Positions 1 to 11,399 of a stretch of DNA of 64,000 nt are shown here, one piece after another. This DNA comes from Jacaranda mimosifolia. Lineage: Eukaryota; Streptophyta; Magnoliopsida; Lamiales; Bignoniaceae. The stretch is taken from the NCBI GenBank assembly GCA_018894105.1, contig CM032127.1, positions 28,016,369 through 28,080,368 on the forward strand. The letters are read 5' to 3'. Under the pieces are notes generated by a model, which was given only the letters and a program-made list of their open reading frames with translations, was not told the origin of the DNA and did no database searches. Every line of letters begins with the position of its first letter. The stretch's first letter is position 1. The translations under genes were made by a program, and so were the position numbers.

Positions 1-1373
1 AGTTGGCGTTCTCTCTCCCCCCCCCCCCCTTCCTTTTTAATATTTAATTTTTAAGAGCATACAAAAGAGTCATTTGACTTTTTCTATTTGATATTGTATG
101 AAAATAGAATCGGAATCCTTTCTAAAAATCAATAAATTGTTGACTTCTGCTCTTGGAACGCGCTTACATAGAATCAGAGCTCCAGCTTACAAATAATTAT
201 TTAGATGCCTTTTTGGCTTTGAGAATTAATATTTATATTAATTGAATCCTTGTTAGGCTTTGATTCACTTAGGTTTGGGTGCTCCTTTTGGTAGACATAA
301 TTTGTTGGGATCATTGGCATTTTCCTTAATTATTATCTATTTAGGCGTTTTATTTGTTTTTTATGTTTTTCCTCTTAGGGTTTTATTTTGTCATATCATT
401 GAACCCCTAATTTGAAATTTTATTTTCACATTAAAAATATATATTAATAGTTGATTTTGTTTTTCCTTAGCTTAATAATTAATTTGATTATTTTGTATTA
501 ATTTACCTTTTATTTAATTATAAAAATAATTTAAGTAAATCAATAATTGAATAATTTGGAGACTCATATGTCTTTTAGGCTCATTACCTTCGAGACAAAA
601 TGCTTTGTTAGCAAATTACATCCTCTATGGGACTTAGCAGTTCAATAGCTCTTTGACTTGAAAAGTTGCCATTATAGCTAGGATGAGATCTCAAGGTAAT
701 GATTCTTACCTTTTCTTTTACTTTTCCCCATTACTTAAATTTTCTAACACTTTGGAGTAAGTTACTTTTGGAGAGTCTCAACTTTGAGAGAGAGATTTTG
801 TGAGGGAGATGTAGGGTAATAGGATAAACTAGATTTAAAGTTTGGAGTCATAGTGGGAATCATCGGTGACCATCAGCATGAGGCTAGCTACTTCCATGAG
901 GTAGAGACGGCAAGGGTGTTGCCCTGAAGGTGCGATCGATCGTCCCACAAATGGCCGATTATGGGTTGGGCACACAGGTTGCTTTGGCGTGGGTAGCTGT
1001 TGAGGCTGGTGCCCTCTTGGGCAACTCCATCTCTAGGTTGCCTGTCATTTTGGACAGCTGCAATAGTGCCAAGTTAATTCAAGTTTATAGGAGTCGTCCT
1101 TCTCTAGATGTTGTTGTGTTTTCTGAGATCGAATACCCCTTTAGGTGCATCATCTACCCCAGTCTTGGATCATAGAGTTGTGCATCAAGAACACATTTAG
1201 TAGTTTTTAATTATTGAGTCATCTTATTCATCAAAATTAATATATGATTCAGAGAGTTAGTCTAGAAAAGAGGACTCTTTTGATGGGGGATTCAAGGATG
1301 CTCCTATTGAAAATATGAGTCTTACTAGAGCTACCAATTTGTTTAGTTCGCTTACTATGGGGAGTTAGAGTTA
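1..1373. other. AT-rich stretch, no gene resolved
   Basis: No domain could be recognised here. A poly-C run lies at 17-29. An ATG near 683 is followed at once by a donor-like AAG/GTAATG and a pyrimidine-rich stretch, so part of this interval could be the 5' exon and intron of the antisense ORF that follows; this is inference. An 81-codon open frame at 930-1175 resembles nothing I know. Confidence 0.4.
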
Positions 1374-3069
1374 TTGAGACATAGAGTCTATCATAACTAC
1401 GAGTTTGAGTTTATTCTTCCCTCATTAGAAGATCGCATCGTGTCGTCTCCTCTGGGGTACCTTACTATTTTTAATGGGTACTTTAATAGTGAACTCTTCT
1501 TTTCTCAGAATCCCTTGTTGTTAGAGATTCTTAGGAGTTATGGAATGTGCTTAAGTCAATTTGCTCTAAAATCTTTCGTGTACTTTGTGGGGGTTTCAAC
1601 ACTATTTTAGAGAGTTAGATCTTTCCATTTTCTTAGATAGTTTTCATTTTCTTTTCATAATACAGCAGATTCCAAATGAGGCTATTTTTATTTTATTCTC
1701 TAGGTCGGCTTGTAGGATTTTAAGTGGATTGCCTTCTTGTAGAGGGTCTTGGAAGAATAATTTTTTCTTTTTGAGAGATGATGGTTGAGGAGCCCCTTGA
1801 GTTTGGAGTAGTTTGTCTTCATTGAGGCATCTGTGGAAGTTTCATCATGATCGTTGTTTTGAGGAGGCTCGGCTATTTACCACTTCTTTTTGACTCACTT
1901 ATATGTTTCCTATTAGTACTTAGCAAACTTTTTCCCATACGTGTACTTGTTCTTACATTTAGGCTTTCTCCTCGGCATTTATATTATTTTTCTTGATTTC
2001 TCCATGTATTATTGAGCTTAACTCAATTGATTTGCTCTTGGCTAGCAAGAAGGCCAATTCTACAGCGATTTATGCTAAAAGGGAAAATGGAGGTTTTTGC
2101 AAGAGACATTCGGTGAAGCAGCAATGCAGAGGCATTTTAGAGAGCCCTCGGCTCCACTTCCTTCTACGGTGCCTCAATTGGACATAGGGGATGATTTTGA
2201 ACCAATTATTTCAGAACCAATTGCAAAGCACGCTCAGGAGTTGTTGCTGGGGCTACTTGCCCTCAGTCTCTTGCTCCTCTCATGCTAGTGAGGGTAAGGG
2301 AGTGTTTCACTATGGATTACATAGAAGGAATGGAATTAGCTCTGATTGGGACATTGATCACTTTTAATATTGATAGCCTTCAGAGATGGAGTTAATAAGT
2401 ACAATCAAAGGGAGTTAGAAATCTTTTCCTCTTTGTAGTTAGTAGAACTTATTGTTAGAGGCTTAGCATGGATAAGTGTTTCTCTTTTTTACTTAGCTTA
2501 TTTCGCTTTAATAGCGTATTTGTGATCAAGCATAATTCTTTGAGTACTTTACTTGCTATTTTTGGAGTAGATCTTCAACTTGGTAATGCAGATGTCTACT
2601 CGAGCAGAGGGAACTGCATTTATGATAGCCAAGCTTAAGGAGGATGCCATAGGACTTATCCTAGAAAAATAGGAGAAAGTTAAAGTATTTGTGACGCTGC
2701 TGAAGGAGCACGAGTAGTTGATGGAATAGTACGTTAGGGTGGTGAAGATTGGGAGAAAGTTTTTGGAGTCTTATGTTGGGAAGGCGCATATGTCTACTAT
2801 ATGAGAGAAGGCTATCAAAGAATTCAAAGCCTCTAATAAATTTCTTGAAGTAGTTCAAGTAGAGGCCAACGTGATATACAAGCAAGATATCCAAGATTGT
2901 CACCATGTGCTTAGCGAGATTGAGCGGTACCCTCTAGAGGACTTGTTGCTACTTGACCCTATTATTTCCTTCCACCTTCCTACTGGGTGGTTGGTAGATC
3001 ATTAGAAGCTAGCACTGAGGCCATGATGGAGGATCCAACTACTACGGCTTTACAATCAGTAGAGTAGGA
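1374..3069 (+). pseudogene. Tat-type antisense ORF A, Transposase_28-like, broken
   Basis: This is a relic of the extra gene that many plant Tat-type Ty3/gypsy elements carry antisense to gag-pol (Pfam 'putative gypsy type transposon', PF04195, by my reading). The conserved block reads in one frame from about 1395 (YEFEFILPSLEDRIVSSP, GYLTIFNGYFNSELFFSQ, MCLSQFALKSFVYFVGV) to a frameshift near 1600, then continues in another frame (CRILSGLPSCRGSWKNNFFF) to about 1790. After a poorly conserved middle, the coiled-coil-like tail appears at about 2590-2950 (AIKEFKASNKFLEV, then a C-terminal stretch), interrupted by several TAG and TGA codons. The function of this protein family is not established. 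Gag-pol of this element would lie on the minus strand to the right. Family assignment is by motif memory; the breaks are seen directly. Confidence 0.65.
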
Positions 3070-3339
3070 GTTGGTTTTTTCGTTTTCTTTTTTGTTGAGG
3101 ACTACTTTATTTCTAGTTCCCTTCAGTAGTATGCTAGTTAGTTATGATACTATTAGACATTACTTCTTTTTTATGGAGGTTTAAATAGCTTTCGCGCTTC
3201 TTTGTATACTTGATTGTTTGGATGATCACATTATTCATAGTTTCCTTGATCTTTTTATGCTATTTGCGCTTTGTTGGGTCACTGCACTTTTTTGCTTTTT
3301 CGTCTATTTCTTTAGACTTTATTGCAATGAGAAGTGGCA

Positions 3340-3960
3340 GTGAGCCCCCTTAGTATTTTCACTAAGACTTAATTTTATTGAGCCCCTTCATGCGGTTCTT
3401 ACCATAATGCTATTATTGTTGATAAACCCCACGGATTCTTATCATATCATTTATTGATTTTTCTTAGCATATTATTTTTGTGCTACACTTTCTTAGGGGT
3501 CTTAGCATAGTGTTGTTGCAGTAGCACCCTTGAGGTGTTGCTATAGTCATTGTCGCAGCAGGCCCCCTTTGGGTGTTAGCATAATGTTGCTGCTGTGTAT
3601 TCCCTTATGACTGTTGCTATAGTCGTGATTGATGCACAACTTGTTAGGGGTCTTATACCAAGCTTTGTTACTATGCACACCCTTGGGGTCTTATAGTAGT
3701 CTTTATTGCTATGCACCTCTTTGGGGCCAGTCTTTGTTTCGCCTATGCCCCCTTGGGATGTTATAATGGTCTTTGTTTTGCCATGCACCCTTTTGGGGTT
3801 CTTATAATGTGTTTTTTTTTTTTTTTTGCCACGCACCCACTTAGGGGTCTTATAGTGGTCTTTTGTGTTTGCCACATGCCCCTTGGAGGTCTTATAATGG
3901 TCTTTGGTGTTTATCAGTGCCCCTATAAGGGTCTCATAATGGTGTTTGATGAAGTCGATT
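3340..3960 (-). repeat. Tandem array of about 45-bp units, Tat 3' region type
   Basis: Degenerate units recur every 40-50 bp. Read on the minus strand, each carries an ACCCCNAAGGGG-like core, then GTGCA and an ACNACTATAAGAC-like segment. The same module occurs in + orientation at 10,200-10,905 and 58,080-58,800, each time beside an antisense-ORF tail. A run of T at about 3809-3828 lies inside. Open frames across it on both strands (for example 3576-3875 minus and 3711-4106 plus) are repeat by-products rather than genes. Confidence 0.8.
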
Positions 3961-4900
3961 TTTATGAAGAAGGGAAACTATTAAAGAGATTCGGGGTTGA
4001 ACTCTTTGAGTTAGGTGGGTTGACCTGCAACAGAGCAAATGTTAGGCTCTACAAGATGCCATCAGCTGAAGCCCTTCAATGCTTAAGTCAGTATCGAGCT
4101 GATTAAGTAGGAAGAGATAGATAGTAAGGGCTAAGTAAGTGTAAATGTTGTGTACCTGAATCCAATTCTTGATTCGGAGATTTATAGTTGCCAAGATAGA
4201 GGTAAATTTACACTTCTACCCTACTCTAAATGATACTCGTGTCCTTCTCTATAGGGTAGATGTGGTCTTTTTGCATTCCCAACTAGGGTGATGTACCTTT
4301 TGTGAATAGTACTCAAAAATTGTAGAGAATGGCACTGCGTATGTCTCTGCATTTAATGCAGATGGCGCTTTCGGGGGACAACATTAAATACAATGAATCT
4401 CATCTTACGTCAGCCCTACTCCACAATTAATGCTCGAACCTCTGACCGCCAATTAATTTGTTAACACTTCGTTTTCACCACTCGAGTCAAAGTTTGATTC
4501 TTGTGGTGATTCATACATATCCGATCAGGCTAGGGATGACTGTGGACCTCTGATGCTTTCATCTTTTTGTGAGGTCAAAATCATTGTCGATTTTTCTTAC
4601 ATATCATAAGTCCCCACACTCTTTAGAGAAGGTCGAGAGCTCGAGAGTCTTTCAATCGCTAGTTTTGGAAGGTGTACGGTCCCTGTAACCAGTAACCGGC
4701 TATTTAATGCTTTGACAGTCGGTTACCATGCAATAGTTTGCATGCCCTGAGGCATGAACTATATATTTTGCGCACGGTGACTTTTACTTCTCATGCTCCC
4801 AGAACTCTCATAACGCTCTCTGCACTAGGTTGAATATTGAGCATCAGATTGAGTTTTCTACGTACTTAGAGCCAGCGATTTGTACGTAATTCTCATTTTC
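3961..4900. other. Probable LTR or leader of a Tat-type element
   Basis: This non-coding stretch lies between the tandem array and antisense ORF B. The segment around 4040-4090, which ends in a GATGCTTAAGTCAGT-like motif after a GTTAGGCTCTACAAGATG-like run, resembles LTR sequence of plant Tat elements as I remember them. No TG...CA borders or partner copy were found in the window, so the LTR call is inference. A short inverted repeat (GCATGCC/GGCATG) lies just before the TATA-like site at 4759. Confidence 0.35.
4759..4768 (+). promoter_or_regulatory. TATA-like box upstream of antisense ORF B
   Basis: CTATATATTT lies about 190 bp before the likely start codon of antisense ORF B, downstream of GC-rich LTR-like sequence. 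The position fits a plant RNA polymerase II promoter with a 5' UTR, but no other element confirms it. Confidence 0.3.
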
Positions 4901-4953
4901 CCTCTTTACGTTCGACCACTTCTCTTTTTTCCTTTTTCTTTTATTACTCTTTG

Positions 4954-7456
4954 ATGAGTTCCGTGAGGGATAGTGAGATCGGGAGGGTCAAAAGGCATAG
5001 TGGAGTTTGGATCGAGGGTGAACCTAGTACCTATGATTCTGAACATACCAATAGTACCAATTCGAACTAGAAGAGTTTTGCCGAGGTCGATATAAAGGGA
5101 GAAGTTGGGAAAGTTTGCAGAGGCATTAGCTGATGAGGTGAGGCCTGACTTACAGGACTTAAGGGGCAAGGGCTTGGTCAGCCTTCTTGATGTCGGTTCA
5201 CTTAGGCTAGTGGAGAAGTTAGTTCAGGTAGGGCAGTCCCCACAATTAATCTAGAGGCCAGGCCTTTGACCCGTGCCTGAAAATAAAGCTTTTACAAAAC
5301 CTTAGCCTCACATATCAAAACTATGTCCACCATCAAAATGGACGAGCTCAAATACACTTGAAGCTAATTTAATATCCCCCTTGAATTTGATCTATTTGAC
5401 CTGAACCTCACAAATGCATGCTCAAAGCCCTCGAGAACTACATTGCTGCTTACGACGTTGCCCTGCAATGCGGTCTTAGGTTTTCCTTACGCAAGAGGTC
5501 AGGGCTATACTTAATGACAACGGAGTGTGCCCAATCTAATAGGTCCCAAACTCTTTTTCATTGATCTATGTTTCATCATTGTTATGAGAGGCTATCAGCA
5601 ATAGCCATCCTTTACTAATTTTGCCTACCTCTTTCACTAGCCTTCGTCAAGCAAATCAACCACCACGTCGGACATGGGTTTTCATTATATCACTACCCAA
5701 TCTGGTAGGAAAGTCTTAAACCCTAACTCTTTTTCCTATGAGAAATTCTGGAAAAGTAAATAGTTCTATGTGAGGGCTCCTGAGAGCGAAGTATGCGAGC
5801 TCAATGTGGTGGACGTTAGTTAAGATTAATTTGAGCGGACTTGGTCTACCATCTTAAGATAATAGGTTTGTCCAACACCTAATCGAGGAGGGTCCTATCG
5901 ATGCCTTTAAATTTGTGATCAAACCTATGATAGCTTTATCCAACCTATCTCCAACTTGGTTGGTCGTGATTCTAACCTGCCAGCTCGATAGATACTTTTA
6001 TCCCCTTCTCGATCTCTTATTTATTTCTTGTTGCATTTTTGATCAATCCCTCTCTTTTTTTATTTGCAGGTTGAAGATTAATAATGTCTGCCAGAGATAA
6101 GAAGCTCATTGTTATCCACTCCAGCTACTTTGCCACCATGGATGGACCTACGAAGTCGAGGTTATAATTGTCAGTTATTTCCCTATCGCACTACTTAGTT
6201 GACCTCAGCAAACCCCTCAACCACAAAGTACTAGTGGGGGTTTGTAAACAACATTCACTCTATGCTGACAACAAGGTTGAAGTGCCTATTAGAGGGAGCA
6301 GTGTTGGTGGCGTCTCCGCCAAAAAACTAATCGCCAAAGACAAAAGGAAAGGACTTACCTTTCAAGAAAGCTCTTGCAATTGGAGTCACGAGCCGCTCTC
6401 CCTCAACCTTGCCCTTGTACTTGAGACGCCAAAGAATCTACTAGCAAACCCATTTGGTGGAGACATTCGAAGAGATGGGCTTTGGGTTTGATCATAGTAG
6501 CATCAGGAATAATGCCTCTGTGATGGATGAGGGAAGCCAGGGCAATACCGTTTTGGTCCATATGCAAGTGGGCATATTCGAGCTTGATTAGGAGAAAATA
6601 TCATCCGTCGAGGCTAGAAAAGTTTTGAAGCAGCTGGCTATCATGCCAACATGGTAAGGGTCTGCTTTGAGTTTTTGTGAATATCTTACTTCGATCTCCT
6701 AATTGATTTTTTGGCCTTGCGGATGAGCCAACTCGGATGGAACTTTTTCCATCGGTACAACTATACTTTTTCAAATTGCAATACTTTGAAAAAGCGATTT
6801 GAGGGCGTGGGGACATGATCTAGGCCTTTAGAGAGAAAGTCCAGAACCTAAGGTCTTATAAGACTTTTTTGAGGAACTAAGGCATGAGAAGGCCGATGAT
6901 GACTAGAAGGTGACAATCATCACAGTTGAGAATAGCAAGCTCACTAAGGTGCTCGAACTCTAGAGAGAGGTCCTAGAGGCCTAAGATAAGTACTACTATA
7001 AGGGCCTTGGAGATAGGAGGTTAGTTGCAAATGATGAGTTGATAAAGGCCTATATTTTTTCCTCGAGAAGCTCTTCAAAAAGTTTGTATGGAGTTTGGTG
7101 TTCGACGACTGCTGCTGCATCATGGAGGTGAATAACCAGGAGTCTGGGTCTGATCAAGCTATTGTCCAACTAAAAACTCTGGGGGTTGACTTCGACGAGT
7201 TGATGCCGAGCTTGAGTCTGAATTTTTGATGCCTATTGTACAAGAAATCATTGATGTTGCCTTAAAGAATGTTGACCTCCTTCCAGCCTAAGAGCCATCC
7301 ACTGCAGGAGTCAACCCAGCTAGGCTATCAACCTTTGCTCCCCATTTTCCAAGCTTAGTGGTTGATTCTACTAATGTTGGTCCTTCTGCTACCCCAGGTG
7401 ATACTTCTGCTACCATTAGTCCATTAACCACTCTAGAACAGGGTCATCGACCTTGA
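4954..7456 (+). pseudogene. Tat-type antisense ORF B, Transposase_28-like
   Basis: The likely start is the ATG at 4954 (MSSVRDSEIGRVKRHSGVW), with stops soon after near 5070. The PF04195-like core is spread over 5390-5830 in shifting frames: a VALQCGLRFSL-like block near 5460, then TTQSGRKVLNPNSFSYEKFW at about 5695-5755. Intron-like features remain: a pyrimidine tract ending TTTGCAG/G at about 6069, and a donor-like GGTAAGGG at about 6654. The clean 107-codon frame at 6168-6491 belongs to the middle exon. A charged, coiled-coil-like stretch follows at 6890-7090, then an acidic and serine/threonine-rich tail (TPGDTSATISPLTTLEQ) ending at 7456. That end overlaps the end of the minus-strand integrase, giving a convergent overlapping pair. 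Function unknown; the gene is broken by stops and frameshifts. Confidence 0.65.
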
Positions 7457-8420
7457 AACTCTAAGGTTTAAGTTTCTTGTTATATACCTTGGGCATCTGA
7501 CCCTTGTAGTGCTAGATCTTGAGGTAAGACTGCCATCTCTTCTATTTGAGCATATCAAGCTCTAGGGCTATAGTTTCTCCATTTATTTCTAGCTTGTAAC
7601 TTAGTACTCTTGTTATTTTCTTAGCGATTTTAATCGGGAGCACGACATCTGACCTATATACCAGACTATATGGTGTCTCACTTATTGCTAATCTTATGGT
7701 CATGTAATAAGCATATAGTACCTGAGGGAGATCATCTGTCCATTTTTTCTTGTGCTCCCCACAATCTTTTCTTAATATGGTCAATGATAGTTTTATTCGT
7801 CACTTCTATTACTTTGAGGGTTGCCAACTGACATGAAATGTGGCTGAATTCCTAGGTCTTGGCACTATATGATGATTTTCCTCTTGGAAACTGGGTGCTA
7901 TTATCGGATATGAATGATCTCAGGAGCTCATAAGATATTCTTTTAGATGAAGGCTCAAACTATAGCATCGATTATTTTAGCTACTACTTTAGCTTCTGTC
8001 CATTTGGTAAAATATTTGACGACCACAATAAGATATTTCCATTGGCCGGTGGTTGGGGAAAATAGTTTGACGATATTGATACCCTACTAGTTGAACGACT
8101 ACGAGATTCCGATGCCTATCATCAGTGCGACTGGTTGGTATGGAGTATTGGCATGGAATTGATAGGATTCACACTTAAGAGTGAAATTGATAGTACCTTT
8201 GCTCAATGTCTACTAGAAACACCCGTGTCTAAGTACTTTATGAGCTGAGGCCCTACCTCTCGAATGGTTTTCAACTAGTATTTTCTTTACTTAGGTCGGG
8301 TTTAGATAGAAAAGTGGTGGTCCCAAAAGGTATTTCTTGAAGAGCCAGCCATCTTCATCCAGAGCATACCTCAACGGTCTAATTCATATACGGTGGGCTA
8401 TTCCCTTATCTTCAGATAGC
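7425..8420 (-). pseudogene. Ty3/gypsy integrase relic (Tat type)
   Basis: The integrase inserts the cDNA copy of the element. On the minus strand the N-terminal part is recognisable near 8420-8280 (RIRPLRYALDEDGWLFKK), leading into a degraded zinc-finger region with a GRASAHKVLRHG-like block. The DDE core between 8150 and 7800 is heavily decayed. The best preserved part is 7784-7542, with WTDDLPQVLYAYYMTIR followed by SETPYSLVYRSDVVLPIKI, matching the family signature after the core. The basic C-terminal segment (YNKKLKP, FKVDDPVLEW) runs to about 7430 and overlaps the tail of antisense ORF B by roughly 30 bp. Several stops and frameshifts make it inactive. Confidence 0.8.
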
Positions 8421-8689
8421 TCGCCAAGATGAAGCTACTCGATAATCTCATCTTGCCAACTTGCAGTTGATTCCTCAACTGCTAAGATCATTGATAGATA
8501 GAGCTTAACCTCTAATATGGAAGGAGAATCTTTTACCAAAAGAGTGATCGTCCTTTGACAAGTGCCTAGGGTCTAACTGGCAAGCTTGGAGAATGAGTCC
8601 GCTCTGTTATTCTCTGACTTGGGTATTTGGCTAAAGGAGAATAACTGGAAATCTTGCTGTAAATTTTGAATTATCGTTAGATACTTCGT

Positions 8690-8957
8690 TATTAAGGTCT
8701 TTTAGCTTCATTGGTGTTGTTGAGTTGGTCTACAACTAATTGTGAATCAGTTAATGCTTCTAGCTATTGAATCCTTTGCCAAAGGGCCATTTTCATTCTG
8801 ATGATGAGGGCCTTATATTCGATCTCATTATTAGTCATAGGGAAGTTCATTTTTATCGTGAACTCTATCTCTGTGATGTCAAGTGCGCAAAGTAAGACTT
8901 CCATTCCCCCTCTCAATGTTGTTGTGCTACCATCAACATGCGAAGTCCATGGGAAAG
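8690..8957 (-). pseudogene. Second (archaeal-type) RNase H domain of Tat pol
   Basis: A frame on the minus strand reads WTSHVDGSTTTLRGGME, then NFPMTNNEIEYKALI, then ALTDSQLVVDQLNN. These correspond to the three acidic blocks of type I RNase H, and the D, E and D residues are all still present. This extra domain, between the retroviral-type RNase H and integrase, is diagnostic of the Tat clade. It is separated from the upstream RNase H by a frameshift near 8958 and has an internal stop after KMALWQRIQ. Confidence 0.75.
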
Positions 8958-9236
8958 ATATTTCATTCCTTCATCGGTTGGCTCGATGCGTTTTGCTAGA
9001 AAGTTTGCCAACACCTGGGCCTTGATAATTGTTCTTGGTTCATACCTAAAGTCAAAATCTCCAAGCTCAATAGCCCACTTCGTGAGTTGCCTTAAGGAGT
9101 TTGGTTTGGTTAGTATATTTTTAAGGGATTGGTTGGTCAAGATTATGATACCGTGTGATTGAAAGTAATGCCTCAACTACTGTGTTGCCTTAACCAAACC
9201 GAGGGAGAACTTCTCGGCGTCCATGTAATTTTGAGC
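8958..9236 (-). pseudogene. Ty3/gypsy RNase H domain, 5' truncated
   Basis: RNase H degrades the RNA strand during reverse transcription. The minus strand reads MDAEKFSLGLVKATQ, a stop, LRHYFQSHGIIILTNQSLKN, then LTKWAIELGDFDFRYEPRT and KAQVLANFLA, an unmistakable gypsy RNase H. The usual TDQ is TNQ here, so one acidic residue is lost. The homology stops abruptly near 9236, where unrelated sequence begins; RT is missing. Confidence 0.85.
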
Positions 9237-10109
9237 TCAAAAAATAAGTAAAGAAATACGAGCTCAAAGATAGAGAAATGCCTGAAGGGGTAAAAATAGC
9301 CCTAAGTAATCGGTAGGCACATCCAAATATGGAGATGGAATTCTGAAGACAAAGGGATAGATAAAAAGGACACAAAGCAAGACCTAACTGGTGGGATGCT
9401 TACCCAAGCTCTGACTTAGCCACCCAATCTAAGGTACCCCAGATTCCTCCCAGACTTTCCAAGGAGACATCAACTAACTTAGTTGCCAGCATAGAAGTCA
9501 ATTGGCAAGTAATGATTTCAGAGATTCTTGAAGTTCATGGAAGCCATGGACAAACACTAGAGTATTCCCATAGTTGAAAGTATCGAACATATCTGGGAGG
9601 TGCACAAGATCAGGAGGTCAAAGGCGTGAGGTGCACAAGTATGGTTGATAAGCCTCTTAGTTGAAAATGTAGTAGAGGGGAAAATTATAACTTCATGACC
9701 CATCACCAAGGTTGATGCAAGATAAGGAAGACCTCTCTAATGATAGAGAGCCTAAACAAAGGCACATGGAAGCTACATAACATTAAAAGAAAAGAAACTC
9801 TTATGGCTAGGAGTGCCACACATCTCGACAAGCATGTTCATTAAGGTGCAACGATTTGCCTCCAAAAATCTCTGTAAATTTCTATTGATTAAACTAGCTT
9901 CTCATAGGAAAGTTAGATTAATTCTTGATAGTCAGTCCTAGATCATGCATCTCTATTATCAATAAAGTCTACCCGAACTTAGGAGATGACAAATATCATT
10001 TTAAGCTTTAATGAAGTATTTTGATTCCTCCTTAATAATTTGTCTATTTTCTACATCCTAGCCTCTTGAAGGACAATATCTTTGTAGGAGCACCCAAGCG
10101 GCTTCTTTC
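9237..10109. other. Unassigned retroelement-like spacer
   Basis: No domain was recognised on either strand. It lies between the truncated minus-strand RNase H and the plus-oriented tandem array, so the junction of two element fragments must be here. A short inverted GAGCTC pair flanks 9232-9273. Confidence 0.3.
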
Positions 10110-10199
10110 ATGGAACATCATTCTTCACCAAAGATCTTATGTAGTTTCCTCCACAAAAATAAAAAAACTATTACAAAACCTCAAAGTGCATGTATGGCG

Positions 10200-10905
10200 A
10201 GCAACATTAACACTACTACCAAACCCTTTAGGGGGAACATAATGAATGACCTCACCATCATTGTAAGACCCTTAAGAGGGTGCATAGTGAATGACATCAG
10301 CACTATGATAAGACTTTCAAGAGGGGATGTGGCCAAATACATCAGCACCACTATAAAACCCCCAAGGGGGCATATTGCAGATCACATCAACACCACCACA
10401 AAACCCCCCAAGAAGACGCATGGAAAACAAGAAAAAGATCACTATAAGACTCTCAAGGGGGTGCGTGATAAAAAAAAAAAAGATTATTATTAGACCTTCA
10501 AGGGGACGTCCAATAACAAAAGACTATTATAAAACTCCCAAGGGTGCCAAACTACAAAAATTGATATAAGACCCCAGGGGGGTTCGCAGTAATAAAGACT
10601 ACTATAAAACCCCCAAACCATGTAGTAATGAAATATGCTAGAGATCCTGAGGGGGCACGCATCAAAAACGACTGCAGTAACATTCCTAAGGGGGGCACGA
10701 GCAACAACGACTACGTTAAGATCCCCAAGGTTGACAATGAACAACAAAATAAATCTAATGGACACATTAGCAACTATCAATCACAAGAAAACCTCGAAGG
10801 CGGCACATCAGCAACTAACACTATGTTAAGACTCCCAAGGGGGCAATTTGACCACAAATGCTATAGAAAGACCACCAAGAAAGGCTCATAAAATTCAAGT
10901 TCGTT
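10200..10905 (+). repeat. Tandem array of 38-46-bp units, Tat 3' region type
   Basis: About 14 degenerate units carry a core like ACCCCCAAGGGGG followed by an A-rich or CA-rich segment with ACTATAAGAC. The spacing is about 45 bp in the first half and nearer 38-40 bp in the second. The open frame at 10,110-10,493 encodes only repeats of this unit. An A-run lies at about 10,471-10,482. The module is shared with 3340-3960 (inverted) and 58,080-58,800. Confidence 0.8.
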
Positions 10906-10989
10906 GTAGGACCCCACAAGGGGCATGCAATCATGCTTTCTTGCATCAAAGTCTAGAAGCTCATGCAAAAAAGTAAAGAGGAGGGAAAA

Positions 10990-11345
10990 AAAAAAAAAGC
11001 AATAAGGAATAAGGAGTTTAAGAAAATCAAGCCAAGTAAAACCATGCACTCATCCCATCAATCAAGTGCAAAAAAGAGCTACAGATCACTCAACCATCCG
11101 TAAAAGAAAAACAAAGTATAAGATAGTCAGAATGCTCAAATAGCAAATAATGCCTAACATATCACTAAAGGAAACTAAAAATAAAGTAGTCCTTAACAAA
11201 AGAAAAAAAATAATAAGACTTAGTAACTCCAACTCAATTTCCTGCGGAGTTGTTGTAATGGATTCTCTGCCATGGCTTGAGGGACAGCCTTCGATAAGTG
11301 CACAGAAATAAAATTTGCTATAACACCCCAAGAAAGTTTTCAAAA
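10990..11345 (-). pseudogene. Tail of Tat antisense ORF C
   Basis: At DNA level this matches the end of antisense ORF A (2900-3180, inverted) and the region 58,990-59,150. A shared run reads GAAACTAAAAATAAAGTAG followed by a CCTTAACAAAAG-like segment in + orientation. In the minus-strand frame it contains CPSSHGRESITTTPQEIELE, corresponding to the acidic end of the antisense protein. The rest of the gene is replaced by repeats to the right. Confidence 0.5.
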
Positions 11346-11399
11346 ATCACGTCTATTGAAAAATCACGGCTTGGAGAAGATATTCCAGTAGATATCCTG

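Larger units (their letters stand above)
4000..9236 (-). mobile_element. Tat-type Ty3/gypsy fragment B (3' half)
   Basis: Read on the minus strand, the order is RNase H, second RNase H, integrase, then a gene on the opposite strand, then LTR-like sequence. A second RNase H domain plus an antisense gene is the hallmark of the plant Tat clade (Retand/Ogre-like). The element is cut at 9236 inside the first RNase H; gag, protease and RT are absent. No tandem array separates integrase and antisense ORF in this copy, unlike fragments A, C and D. Confidence 0.7.

Noticed and set aside
1374..1610. Idea that the open frame is a host gene exon
   Set aside because: Its sequence matches the antisense-gene family of Tat retroelements and its tail is shared with two other retroelement fragments in the window.
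3576..4106. Open frames of 99 and 131 codons across the 45-bp array
   Set aside because: They encode only the repeat unit on both strands and have no start context or domain.
10200..10905. Regularly spaced repeats that could suggest a CRISPR array
   Set aside because: Units are adjacent and degenerate with no constant spacer, the sequence is plant nuclear, and the same module recurs next to retroelement genes.
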